A DNA stretch of 64,000 bases from Sipunculus nudus. Taxonomy: Eukaryota; Annelida; Sipuncula; Golfingiida; Sipunculidae. The stretch's first letter is position 1. Every line of letters begins with the position of its first letter. This document shows positions 1 through 13,300 of the stretch, piece after piece. The translations under genes and the position numbers were made by a program. The stretch is from the NCBI GenBank assembly GCA_026874595.1, contig CM049309.1:67314926-67378925 (forward strand), in the 5' to 3' direction. The notes under the pieces were generated by a model that was given only the letters and a program-made list of their open reading frames with translations, did not search any database and was not told where the DNA came from.

Positions 1-838
1 ATAAGACCCGAAATGCTCCTTCACAGAAGGGTTTCCATGCCCATGGTTGCAAGAGCTCTTTACAGCACAATAGTGAAGTCACAAAGGTCAATGACGTATT
101 ATGTTGCATTGATGACGTTATCAACTGGAATCGCAATATCTCTGTTCTCAAGTGTTGAGTATATTGCAGTCATTGTGAACTTTTTTGCTATATTTTGGAT
201 TATTTGTCTAATACAAATTACACGCCAGGTAAGACATTATCATTAACTCCGTAGTCGGAGGATTGACTCTTGCAACCTTTGGCCAAGAACATTTTAAACT
301 GTCTCCTTTGTCAAAAAAAAAAATTATCCAGGAAAACATGCCGACTAGAGAGTAGGGTACTGGTACAGACTACTCATGTTCTGTTTGGGAGAGATCTTAC
401 TGATAAAGCAAATTTTGTAATTGTAAGGCAACTGATGGTTTACAATAATATCAGCGACCTGATTGGCTGCATGGAACACGCTCATGATTATTCAATAAAT
501 GAATATGCTATTTAGGTCCTGTAAAGTTCATGGTGAGGTCAATTGCTACCAGGCAGCCATCTCAAAATTTGAGAATAGCTTGGTGTTATTATTACTGTTA
601 ATACAAAGTTAATCTTAAACCTCAGTGTGAAAAGCAAATTACAGTTTCTAGTCATATACATTTTCTTGCTCTCCATAACTTTGGGAAAGTTGTATGACAT
701 TAAGACAAAAAAAGATGCATTCAAGTAAAATTTATATAGCAGTAAAGTAAAGCAAGCAAAGATAATGTAATTGTTGATAATAACAAAACATAAGGATAAC
801 CCACTGTAAAATACCTGTACATCATCATCGTTTCATGA

Positions 839-900
<62 letters not shown>

Positions 901-1242
901 TCTCCAAACATTGGAAAGAGAATGGATGCCCTATATAGGCAACCTTCAAAATATTTTCAACACAAGCTTCTATGCCATGAAGCAGTAAGTATGAGTAGAT
1001 TTAGGTACTCTAAAGGGAATATTGCCTTTGATCTAGATAAAAAATAAATATCAATACTTCCTCATGATTCCAGATGAGTCAAACATTCAAAATTTGTGTA
1101 GATAATGTATGTTTACAAACACAGGTGAAACCATATCCCTCCTTACCAGAAATGAAGATATTACCAACTCTTGCCTTTCAAACTTTAATATCACTTGCAT
1201 ATTTTCAGAAATTAAATTTGATGTATTATATTGTATCCAAAG
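1..1242 (+). other. Intron of TRAPPC13 (upstream of first visible exon)
   Basis: I found no sequence resembling the N-terminal ~100 residues of TRAPPC13 here, so those exons are inferred to lie upstream of the window. The stretch is AT-rich and holds a (TA)n run. The short open frames at 13-246 and 270-515 have no recognisable domain and no convincing splice context, and I do not call them genes. Confidence 0.6.
839..898. repeat. (TA)n microsatellite
   Basis: About 30 uninterrupted TA dinucleotides. The open frame across it (YIYIYI) is an artefact of the repeat. Confidence 0.95.
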
Positions 1243-1376
1243 GCTGACCTGCAGACCAGCTCACAGAGAATATCACTGTCAGGTAATAACTGTACCCAGT
1301 CCGTGAGCGAACTTGTCCCAGAGCAAAGCATTGATGATGTCATCCACCATGAGGTCAAGGAACTTGGCACACACAT
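1243..1376 (+). CDS. TRAPPC13: TRAPPC13 coding exon (first in window)
   Basis: Encodes [17 protein letters not shown] followed by [16 protein letters not shown]. It ends in phase 2 (AT) before the donor gtgagt at 1377; joining to T of the next exon makes Ile, as in vertebrates (GTHI-LVCAV). The acceptor ccaaag at 1237-1242 has a weak pyrimidine tract. An alternative acceptor (ctgcag, exon from 1255) would shorten the exon in the same frame. Confidence 0.88.
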
Positions 1377-4300
1377 GTGAGTATGATGAATAGTTAAGAA
1401 TCAGCATATGTGGACCCTTATTTATAGTAATCCCTCTGCCAAGAGTTATGTTTTTGTTTTGCTTGGTTGGTTGGTTGCTTGGTTTGTGTGTTAACAACTT
1501 TACTCACTTTGTAGTGTAAGGGTAATGCACAAGGAAGAGTCCAAGGAAGTCAAATTTTGGAGGTGATCTGGATCACCATGATATATGTTTGCTACAGGAT
1601 TCTTCATCAGATTTTTCTAGATAATCAATACCATCATTATTCACCAGTATATGGCAGAGAAGTTTGTGAGAAGTTCTGAATTAGATGAATGAGCAGAGGT
1701 GTCACTTACACGGTCTCCAGCCATCCTGGAAATCAGGGAAAACAGCAAAAATTTTACATCTTTCCACTCCGGGAAATGTCTTAGTATTTCAAGAAAATTC
1801 CTCAGTTCAGGGATATGTTACAGAATTTGTTTGCCCCTAAAGAGACTTGTATCCTACATCATTTTCATATTTAAGGAAAGATACCATTTCCTGAAAATAA
1901 AAAAATGAGTAAATGGGGGGATAAGATGTCGTTGCCTATACATTTTGGTCCGCTGATTAAAATAACCTTAATTGCTTCCTTCTTTGTTTCAGTTTGGTGT
2001 GTGCTGTCAGCTACACTACTTCAACAGGGGAGAAGATGTACTTCAGAAAATTCTTCAAGTTCCAGGTGACAAAATCTTATGATCTAATATGATCTTCTTT
2101 CAGAGTAACTCATAACTGTGTCATGTCAGGGACAAATTCTGTTATAAGACATTAAGTAGATGGGTCACAGAGATTATTAATATTATGGGATACAGCTCAC
2201 AAGGTAAGTGTAGTAGGGTGTCACACTTCCTCATCTTTCTGGTCTGATCAGTCTTACTCTCTTTTTCAGTTCAAAAGAACCATAGAACCAAAGCTGCCTT
2301 TTGTAGCATTTTAGTATAATCTGCTAAACTGTCCCATTGTCAAACAGACTCCTGTGTGATGAGAAGGTAAACCTTGAGGTTAAGACCTCGTTCAGGGTAT
2401 TAGACTAGATTATGGCCGTAGATGTTGCATGCACATCGTTTCCTGATCAGTACTTGAGTGTGAGGGTAAGGTAAGGTATGTCTGTATGGTTATGACCTAC
2501 TGGATGGTCTTGTGTTTTTTTCAAGGAACAAAAGTTGTTGCAGAGCTGATCCCACAGCTTCAGAGTATCAAGACCTAAATCTTTGATTTCATGTTTTACA
2601 GGTATTAAAAAAAACTCTTGATGTCAAGACCAATTTTTTTTTCATTGTTCTGTTGGTACTTAAAACACTCAATGTCAAAACCAAATTCTTTCGTGTTTTG
2701 CTTTGTAGGTACGTAAACCCCTTGATGTCAGAACCAAATTCTTTGATTTTATATTCTACAGGTACTTAAACCCCTTGATGTCAGAACCAAATTCTTTGAT
2801 TTTATATTCTACAGGTACTTAAACCCCTGGATGTCAAGACCAAGTTCTATAATGCAGAGGTATGTCGTATCAGCGTGGTGAGCTTTCTTCATGACTGCAT
2901 CTTGCTGTTTACTTGGCTGTTTCTTTGTCTGCCTTGACTAGTTCTGCATACTCACATTTCTTCAGAATTTCACTTGCTTTAACATCCAGTCTGCTCATAA
3001 CATGCAGCACAGCAGCCAATTTTTTTTTTTTACTGTATATGAGTGTTATTATCTAGAGGCACAGGTAACTTGGATATTATAAGTATAACCAATATTGTAA
3101 TTACCATAAAATACCCTAGGAAACAATGATGTTTCATACACTTAAACATTAAGTAAGTCATGAAGTATATATTATGAAAAAGAAAAGCAGTATATATTCA
3201 TTGCTTATTTAAATATATTTCTTTTTATATAAGATGATAATATTTTTACCATGATAATATTTGTTTTACTTAAATGGTCTATATATAATGGATATTATAG
3301 TATAATGCAAAGCAGAATAATGAAGATTTTAAAAGGACTGAAATATAATCCCATGTTTCAAGGTCACAAAGAAAGGTCAAGGTGAAGGGTCAGATGAACC
3401 ACAGACTCCTCAGCCAAAATTTGTATGTAATGTCAAAGGATAGAAATGGCTTCTGAAATGTATTGATACAATTGTAATGTACACAGATCCCTTCCATAAT
3501 ATAAAACCTACCTAATTTCTGTTCAGGTGACAACCTGTGTGTTGTAAGAATAATGGAAAGTCCTCACAGAAACAAATTTATTGAACTGATTATGTTGTAC
3601 ATAGGTTGCTCAGCCATTCATAAGGACCCTTGAAAGATCTTTCATAATAGTTCCTGTTTATTTTTTATGTGACACCCTTGTCTTATTCAGTTCAAATCCC
3701 AGAAAAATCAAATCCATGGATATAGCAAATACAAAAATACATATGAGAAAATAGTGTCTTCAATGAATGGATGACTTGTAAAATCACTTCAGGTGTGTCA
3801 GCCAGGCACCCTGCCACATGCTTTTGCTACTATCACCTGTGTTAAAGGCTACGGACTAGCTCTGTTTGACCTGGTCATAACCCCATATTAATTCATCATG
3901 GCAAAACATGATGTTGACATGGTGTTGCATGGCTGTCCTGGATTAAACTTGAAAGTTTTTATGATAGCTACTGCAAAATATTTTCGATGCAATGTTATAA
4001 TTAATAAGTAGGACCCTGGTATATCACCGAGTATAATTTATAAAAACTTGTGGCAGATATCTGCTGACAGTTCATTCTGTTGGTAACCAGTGCCACTTTC
4101 TGTCCACATGTCTATATCTTGGTCTGGTGGGTGAATATTTGCTCGGTTATAAAGACAATGCCCTATTTAAGCCTGCATGTAATGTAGTTCTGTGTTTGTT
4201 GGTTACATACCTCTTGCGTCCAGACGTCTGCACCCAGGATATAATATGAAGGAATTTAATCTGACAGACAATATTCCATGTTCTCAACAATGCTGCAAAC

Positions 4301-7300
4301 CCCAATTCATTATAGTTCTTCTCTATAACTGATCAATATATATATTGACATATATTTTTAACTGATTTTATACCTCCACTTTAGGTCTCCTTCCAAGTAC
4401 ACATCCTTTCTCAGTTGAATTGATAGTTTTTAGTCCATCACCCTTCATGCCCGGCACTCCTTCATTAAGGAGACACACTTTGTTACCATTAGTGTAATGT
4501 TTGTCTTGTTTTTCACACAGAGGCCTTCATCAGTCCGGGCCACAGGGAAAACAAATTACAAGTTTCCCTGGCACCAGTAGTGTCATTGTTTTCAGCCCAT
4601 CGTTAATCTTATTCGTAACAATACAGACCAAGTTTTGGTTATTTTCAGCAAACATAATAGGACTTTAGAAAGATTATGCAATAAACATTATACACAATGG
4701 TCGGGCTGTTTTATTTTGGTTGAAGAGAAAGGTTATTGTAAAAATGTGGCATCATCATGGCAGAAGATAAAGAACTACCTTTCTCAGCTAGTGTAGACCA
4801 GGATTCACTTTGCATAGAAGGAAATAAAATAGAACATCCAATGTAATTCAGTGAATTCCTGCCAGTTGGATGGGATTAAATTATTCAACTAAAAATTGGC
4901 ATTCTAAGGAATGCAGGCCTCAGCCATGTGGGAGGACCTTATTGTGGGATGCACCCCAATGCATGTTTGTATCACTTATTCTACCCATTTTCCCAGGCTC
5001 ATTAGTGCATAAGTGACTTAAATTTATAACTAATCCTTGATGATGTTCCTGGACCCAGATCATGAGCCAGATCCACATCAAAATCTAATCGATCCTTCAT
5101 TGAAACTTATACTAAATGTCCTGAAAATTTCATGAGATCTCAGTCATGATTGTGTAAGTTGTTTTTTAACAAACAGACAACACACAAACTTGATGAATGC
5201 ATACCCTACTGGCAGAGGCAACAATCCCAAACTCATTCTGTTTATTGTCATTGGTACCAACACATCAATACTAGACAGCATGGGTCAAGTAAATAAACTG
5301 ATAATTCATTTCTGATTATGGATTGATCCAAAATGAACATGCAAATCACATCATTTGGTCTGTTGGCTTGAGGTTTTTTTACAAACATATTTTACAGTTT
5401 TTGAGCCTTAACCTTTGTATAAAAATTTATAGTCAATGTCAGAGGTCTCAGTTTTTGTCTTTTTAATAATTGTAACTATTCTCACAATGAGTCTCGTTAA
5501 AAACTCAAATGGGGCTGTGCATCTCATATTTAATATTTTTAAACTAATTTTGTGACCTGGACATTATATTTAGTTAATTTTTGATGTATTATAGATGCAT
5601 GTATTCACATACTAATTTAAATCATACAGTGTGGTACATAGTTAGGAAGTCTTTTTGTTTAAATTGACAGTAGGTTGCAATAGTAATAACATTTTAAAAT
5701 CAAGGAAATCAAATTCATATTACATTAATTATTGAATCAGTTATGTCATGACTTGATTTGTTAATCAGAGTTATTACCTTGACTTTCGTTTATTTAATCA
5801 TTTTAATCATCAGAGCTAAATTTATCACTGATTTATTATTCATTTCAATTAAGCAAATGTGCAATGAATTAATTAATAGCATTCATTATACTCATCAATC
5901 AGGTATCTAAATAAGACAGCATGCAGATGGGTAGTTAATTAATACTTGTGCATTTTGTCCTTTTTCATGGCATATTTCTCTGTCAATCTTCACAATTTTT
6001 AGTAGGGCACTATTTTCTCATTCTTTCCCTTTATCACCCTTAAGCTAGCCACAAAATAGTACAAATCTGTAATTAAAAGACTACAGATATTTCTGTAAAA
6101 TATAATCAGTTGATTTCAGCATGTCTGCACAGTTTCTGCTGCCTCTCCTGACACAACATAAATTTACTTTTCTATTTTAATTTCACAGTTTGATTTAATA
6201 GTTTTTTTTTCCTTTAAAATGAGAATTTGAAATTAAAATTTAATTATTTCGGTAGATTCCATGGTGGTGATGGGTTATATTTAATTATTTTTGGTGAAAT
6301 AATATGTGAAATAATTTTTCCAGTAACAAATAATTCATATACTACTTTAAATCATTTGTGAAATTTTTCAATTTCAAAATTTAAAAAATATATTTATTAG
6401 AATCTTAGTTATTTACTTCTAAGTTCGAAATTAAAGGATAGGTAATTACTAATTGTATCCTTAAGAGCTATTAGTAATTAAATTCACACTTTCTTTATTT
6501 TATTTACTGGTAAATACATTTTGAATTAAGTGTCAAAAGTGTGTTGCTCTATTCTGTATAAACTGGAATGTTGATGTAATTTGCTATGTAACGAGATTAT
6601 ATGCATGTACCAGATGGTATAAACCATATAGACTGGAATGTTTAACAGTAGTACATTTTCTATGCAGCTTATTTTGAGACATTTTAGTGAGGTTTCTATG
6701 GAACCTGCAAAGGACATTTCATTGGAAGGAGTTGTAGCATTAACAAATTTCTTTTGCAATGTTACCAGTTAATTTGGTGTTTCACTGTGGCATAAGTATT
6801 TTTTTTTTTGGCTTAAGATCATGCACTTTTATATTCAAAGCCATCATTTGGGGGTCATGGTCAAGTAAATGTTCAAAATCCCATCATGTTGTCATATAAC
6901 ACACACAAAAAATATAGAAATAAAATCAAATGAAACCTACTCCCCTTAACAGCTTACTCTAGATCTGACACTGTCAGCACTAGATCTGCAGGACAGAATA
7001 CAAACAACATCTATTGCCAGGTTTAAGAAATTTCTAAATTCAGACCATGACATCACATTTGCATCTGGCCAGCCAATCGCACCATGGCCTAGTCTATGTG
7101 CAATGGTCATGTCACATAAAAAAAAAAACACATTGGAATATATTATGTGAGTGTGACCCTTTATGGGTCAATTGGTCCGGACAAACATATATTGAAGCAG
7201 AAAATTACAAGGCAACATGATCAGCTCATGCTTTTGACAAAAGAGAAATTTTCAGGTTACACAAATTTAACACAACATGGATTTATCACATTTTCTTTTC

Positions 7301-10300
7301 ATGACAGTTTCCCTGTCTGTTCAGTGAAATGTCCTTTGAAAGGTTCTGTAGGTTTTATACAGTTTTGAGACCAGCTTGTTATGCATGATCTTTGACTAAT
7401 AGACCTTGTTGTATGTTTTGTTTCCTTTGAATTTCCATCCCGTTATGCATGCCGGATTTGCAGGACTATGTAGTAAGTGGCCATTTGCCTTTTTTATCCC
7501 ACACAAATATTGTTGTGTGACTCAGGGTGCAATTCCATGTATATGTGGATCCCATGTGGGATCACAGCTAGAAGTCTCCAGCTAGTTGATAATCATTGTC
7601 CAGTTTCTGGATTTTTGTGGATCCCACATGCTATACATAATTGCCCTGTCTTTTGAAATATGGAAAGATGCTTTATAGATTGCAAGGCAGCATGAAAGGC
7701 TACAAATCCAGTGTTCTTATTGGAAATGAAGTTGTGTAACAGGAGATGGTTCCTATCATACTATTGTATGACCACTATCATACAATATTTATCCTCCACA
7801 ATGAACTTTGTCTTCCTATTATAATTGTTTACAAATGCATAACATTGGATAAATAATTTAAAAAGAAATGAAAAAAAATAAATAAAACATATTTTTATGA
7901 GCAAATGAACTTACCACAAGAAATTGATTATCAATCAACTGCGTGCATGACTCACACATGCAGAATCTATCTGCATGGAAGTCCCAGCATGAGGTTTGTA
8001 CAGGTCCCACATGGGCAAAAATCTGCATAAACGGAAATACACCCTTGTCATGAAATTACATTTTGTAGTGGCTAATGTCAGATCTTAATTTACAGAGAAG
8101 AGGGCTAAGTCTCCTTTTTAAATAGTAGGATTTGGAAAATTCTTAATGTACCTGAAATTTATTCATGTGAATATCAAGGCAACAATATTCTTTGTTTTTG
8201 TCTCAGCTGTTATCTGAAATTTGACCATGATTAGCAGCAATAAACATGGAAAAAATCTGGTCAGTTTCCAATCATGTTTACTTGTCCCTTTTTAAATCAC
8301 ATGAACTGCAAATGAACATGGCAAGAGACTTTGGAAATATCTAAATAATTAATTCGAGTTTCTTTCATGCACTTGTACAAAAATATTTTATTACATGATA
8401 CAAATATCAGTGTTTTATTTAATTGATTTACTTTATATAAGTTTTGATAATTTTTGTAATTTTTATTTAAAATATAATATAGGGTGTTCCAACACCAAAA
8501 GTAACAGCTGATATATCCATTATTTTTCCCATGTATTAAAATGTATAAGAATGTGTAAAGTGATCTGTAATCTCATGTTGTAATATATATCTTCAGTCTG
8601 ATGAAGTGTACCTGGAAGCACAGATACAGAATATCACACCCGGTCCAATCTATATGGAGCGTGTGGCCCTGGAGCCATCTGATCATTACGACGTGGTGGA
8701 ACTCAACACGTCAGGCCCAAAGGACAGGTGAGCCATCACACAAATTTATGTATCAGAAATACCAGTCCTGGTAGCCTGGTAGGTAGCCTGTCAGAGCTCA
8801 GCTTCACCGTCATTTCATGTCATGTCCACCTTAAACAGGTTCAGGCAAACTCGGCTGATTTTACTGAAGCTGCTGTAAATTCTTTAAGCTTAAGTGGGCC
8901 AATTTTTTTTAATCAATTTTTCCTTAATCAAGAAAAAAATATGGTTTTCCAAAAGATGAAACCCATATAAAGGCCTCCTAACCCACATCTGTTACAGTGT
9001 ATGATGTTTTATTGTATCGCCAAAGTCTGGAGATACTATGGTTTAGTCTCCACCGCTGCCGCCACCGCAGAGATGGACACGATAACTCAAAAATATTTCA
9101 CGGATCTTTACCAAACTTGACATGTACAAAGATATGGGTCAGAGGATAAAGCCTTTTTAAAATGGGGTCATGATCTTTACTAGGAGAGTGACCTAGACCT
9201 TGAATATTTCCATTTTGGGGGAAAGTCACACAAATTCTGAAATATCTCAAGAAATCTTGCATGGATTGATCCAAAAATCTACTTGATGGAAGATCTTGGA
9301 TAGTGTTGTCATGTGCTGGAAACTGGTGGTGCCACCTGGTATCCTTTTCTTGTTTTCGTGCTGTTAAATACCCCCTTCATTGCCACTTAACAATACTCTG
9401 AGCATTATAAGTCAAAAACTAATGGACAGAATTCTATCATATTATGCATATACAAAGACATGGGTTATTGGATGATGTATTTTTAAAGTGGGGGCATGAC
9501 CTTTCCTGTGAGAATGGCCTTGACCTTGAATATAGCCATATATGGTGAAAATCACACTTGATCATAAATATCTCAATAGGGGATGCCTGGATTGGTCCAA
9601 AAATCAAATTGACCAAAGATCTTAGATAGCTTTGTCTTTTGCGGAAGACAGGTGGTGCTACTTTCTGTCTTTCTCTTGTTTTCTTGCCTTTTTATACCCC
9701 TTCATTGCCACTTGACAGTACTGTGAGCATTAAAAATCTAAAACTTATGTACAGATTAGGCTGAAATTGTGCATATACATTGATCTTGGATACCTCCATC
9801 TTGTATTCAAAACTGGTGGCGCCATCTGCAGTTGTTTGCCTTGGTGTCCATCTGTACATGTGCTTTAGGTGAAAATTGCTTATATCTCTGGAGTGAATCA
9901 AGGTATTGGTCTGAAATTTGACGTGTCCGTCCATCTAGGAAAGTTTTCTGGTAAACCCGACAGGTGGCGCCACCTGTCTTCTCGTTTATGTTGAATAAAT
10001 TAATGCCTTTTTCTGAGGAGTGATTTTTCCTATTGGCCTGAAATTGTGCATATCCATAGATCTTGGACTCCTCCATCTTGTACATAAGACTAGTGGTGCC
10101 ATCTGCCATTTTTTTGTGTAGTGTCCATCTGTACATTTGTGTTAGATGAAAATTGCTCATATCTGAGGAGTCCTTCAATGTGTTGGTCTCCAATTTGGCA
10201 TGTACATTCATCTTGGAGTGTTTTCTCATCAACCAGACAGGTGGCGCCACCTCTGAGTGTTTTCTCGTCAACCAGACAGGTGGCTTCACCTACCTTATGA

Positions 10301-13300
10301 TTTTTAGCTCAGCTTCCTGAAAGTCATCTGAGCTATAATGATCACCCTTTGTCCAGCTGTTGTGATTATAACCTGGTCCAGGATGCATTGATGACAAACT
10401 TACAAGTCTCTCAGTTGATGTAAAAGATTCTTTATTTTAACTATACAGGAGAGGGTATGCCAAGACCCTTTTCAGGGCTTGGACCCCAAGTTTGTAACTA
10501 CCTCTACCCCAACAGCATATCTTCAAGCAAGATTCATAAACCATAATAAACCAATCAGAGATTTCCCTGACTTGTCACATAGTTTCAATTAAAGAAAGGT
10601 GTGCAAAGGAGCTGAATGAAAGTGCAATTAGACTGAATAGAGTTGCCATGTAATCAAGGCTAAGCAATTACAGTCATTATGTAAATACCTGGCAACTCAG
10701 CTCTGACATTTGAATACACAAAAGTCCCAATTAACTTAAACACCTGCAACTTACATAATATATAATAATGATGAAATACAGAGAGGGAGAATTGTAGTAA
10801 TAGACTGGCCTTAGTACATTACACAGCGTCCGTCCGGCCATCCGGCCGGCCGTCTGTTAACAGGGCACAAATCATAACCTTTAGACCTAGAAACTTCTAG
10901 TTGTACATCCAGGGAGGTCCTGGGCATATCTACTTGGAAACCTGAAATTAGGTCATGGTGACCTATATTTTTTACTTACGGCCGAATTGATTTTGAGGAC
11001 CCAGACAGTCAGATTGGGCACAAATTGTATCCATTAGGCCAAGAAACCTCATACCTGACATTTTGGGATATCCTAGGCAAATGTCCTTGGAAACCTGAAA
11101 CTAGGTCACTGTGACCTATATTTTGTGACTTGCAGGCTGAAAACATGATTTCAAGCAACCTGAATGTCAGATGGGGACAAATCATATCTGAGCCTAGAAT
11201 CTTCTACACACAATATCCTGGGAGTTTCTAGGCAAATCTCCTTGGAAACCTGAAATACGTTCATAGTGACCTATATTTTGTGACCTTCGGGCCGAAAACA
11301 TGATTTTTATCATCCAGACAGTCAGACAGGGCATAAATTGAATTGATAAAGCCTAGAATCCTTTAATGTGACTTTTAGGGAGGTCCTAGGCAAATCTCCA
11401 TGGAAACCTGAAATTCGGCCATGGTGACCTATATTTTGTGACTTGCAGGCTGAAAACATGATTTCAAGCACCCTGAATGTCAGATGGGGACAAATTGTAT
11501 ATGTGAGGCCTAGAATCTTTTAACTCAATATCCTGGGAGTCAATAGGAAACCTGAAATACGTTCATAGTGACCTATATTTTGTGACCTATGGGCCTAAAA
11601 CTTGACTTTGAGCACCCAGGCAGTCAGAAGGGGCACAAATAGTATCCATTAGGCCTAGAATCCTCCAACAGGACATTTAAGGAGGTCCTAGGCAAATCAC
11701 CTTGGAAACCTGAAATTTGGTCATGGTGACCTATATTTTGTGACTTGCAGGCTGAAAACATGATTTCAAGCACCCTGAATGTCAGATGGGGACAAATTAT
11801 ATATGTTAGGGCTTGAATCTTTTAACTCAATATCCTGGGAGTCAATAGGAAACCTGAAATACGTTCATAGTGACCTATATTTTGTGACCTATGGGCCTAA
11901 AACTTGACTTTGAGCACCCAGGCAGTCAGAAGGGGCACAAATAGTATCCATTAGGCCTAGAATCCTCCAACAGGACATTTAGGGAGGTCCTAGGCAAATC
12001 ACCTTGGAAACCTGAAATTTGGTCATGGTGACAAACATTTTGTGACCTACAGGCCAAAAACAGGAATTTGGGTATCCAGAAAGTTAGTCAGGGCACACAT
12101 TGTATTTGTTAGGCCTAGCATTTCTAATGTAACATTCTGATGTCTGATGTCTGCAAATGTCTGTGGAAAACTGAAATTAGGTCACTGTGACCTATATTTT
12201 GCGACCTTTATGAAAAGAAGTCATAAAGGCACCCAGACAGCCAGTCAGGGCACACATTGTATCTGTTAGGCCTAGAATCTTCTAATATTACATTCTGAGA
12301 CGTCCTTGGCCAATGTCCTTGGAAAACTGAAATTAGGTCACCGTGACCTATATTTTTTTACCTATGGGCTGAAAAATGGTTTTGAGCACCCAGACAGACA
12401 AGGCACAATTGTATCCATTAGCCCTAGAATCCTCTAACATGACATTCAGGGAAATCCTTGGCAATTCTCCTTGGAAACCTGAAATTGGATCATGGTGACC
12501 TATATTCTGCCAGCTATGGACCAGAAACATGATTTTGAGCACCCAGACAGACAGGGTACAAATTGTTACCATTTTCCTTGGAACCCTCTATTGGGAAATC
12601 TTGGGGGGCTCCTGGGCAGGTCTCCTATGAATCCTGAAATTTTATTTTCTGTCCATTTTTTCAACACTGTAACTTTAGCCATATGCTATTCTCACAGACA
12701 ATATATAACATTAAAAAAATGAGCACCCAGTCTAAATTAGCTGAGCATCATGGCCAGTGGGCCACTTGTTATAGTATAAATTTATCCCCTTTTCATAAGA
12801 GTGATTCTCTGTATTGGCCCCCAAATTTGGTGAAAAATATTGTTCTCAAGGTGATAGATGTTCTATAGTGGCTTGCCAAGTGACAGTATATGCTGATGAA
12901 GATGGGGGATTCTAAAGGGGGGGGGGGATTAATTGTCTGGCAATACTATGGCACCTGCGGTGCCAAGACATATCTGGTTGTTATTTGTTTCTTAAATGTT
13001 CAGTTTTTGGGGTGTGTTTTATATCTGAATACTGTTTTCAACTTAGTGTGTCAATCATAGTTGTAGTGGCTGATGTAAGTACAGTCATACAGTTGACAGT
13101 CTGTAATCACGGAAGGGGTGGATAAAATTTTTCAGACTTCAAATAGATAAAATGAATAACTTGTGAGATTGCAGAGTCTATGGAGTTTACACAGTCTGTC
13201 ATCAAGGATAGGATTGATCAAATTTATCAAACTTAAAATAGATTAAATAGATAAGAACTTGTGACATTGCCATATTCTCCCCAGTCATTTGAAGTTAACC

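Larger units (their letters stand above)
10880..12620. repeat. Eleven-copy ~155-bp satellite with GGTCAnnnTGACC cores
   Basis: The GTGACC core recurs near 10958, 11110, 11267, 11424, 11568, 11726, 11870, 12028, 12187, 12343 and 12495. Each unit carries 'ccttggaaacctgaaat', the core, 'tatattttgtgac', 'gcaccc(a/t)ga', 'gggcacaaat' and 'aggcctagaatc'. From 11424 to 12028 the spacing alternates 144 and 158 bp, a 302-bp dimer. Confidence 0.95.
10305..12768 (-). mobile_element. Hairpin-ended element, copy D (divergent)
   Basis: One end (10305-10335) is a TAGCTCAG...CTGAGCTA hairpin arm pair. The other, read on the - strand from 12768, starts CAAGTGGCCCACTGG and continues GCTCAGCTAA. These correspond to the two ends of the better-conserved copies at 38664, 41432 and 47071. 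The interior holds a GTCC-type run at 10828-10855 and the satellite array. The 10366-10825 segment may be a further insertion. No protein is encoded. Confidence 0.6.

Noticed and set aside
1109-1306. An earlier TRAPPC13 exon beginning GETISLL at about 1126
   Set aside because: It superficially resembles the family's GETFSSYI, but the following residues diverge at once and no donor in phase is present.
9807-10289. 160-residue - strand frame
   Set aside because: It runs across tandem repeat units (repeated QMYRWT and MRKHS-type blocks); no known domain, and the frame is broken in neighbouring units.
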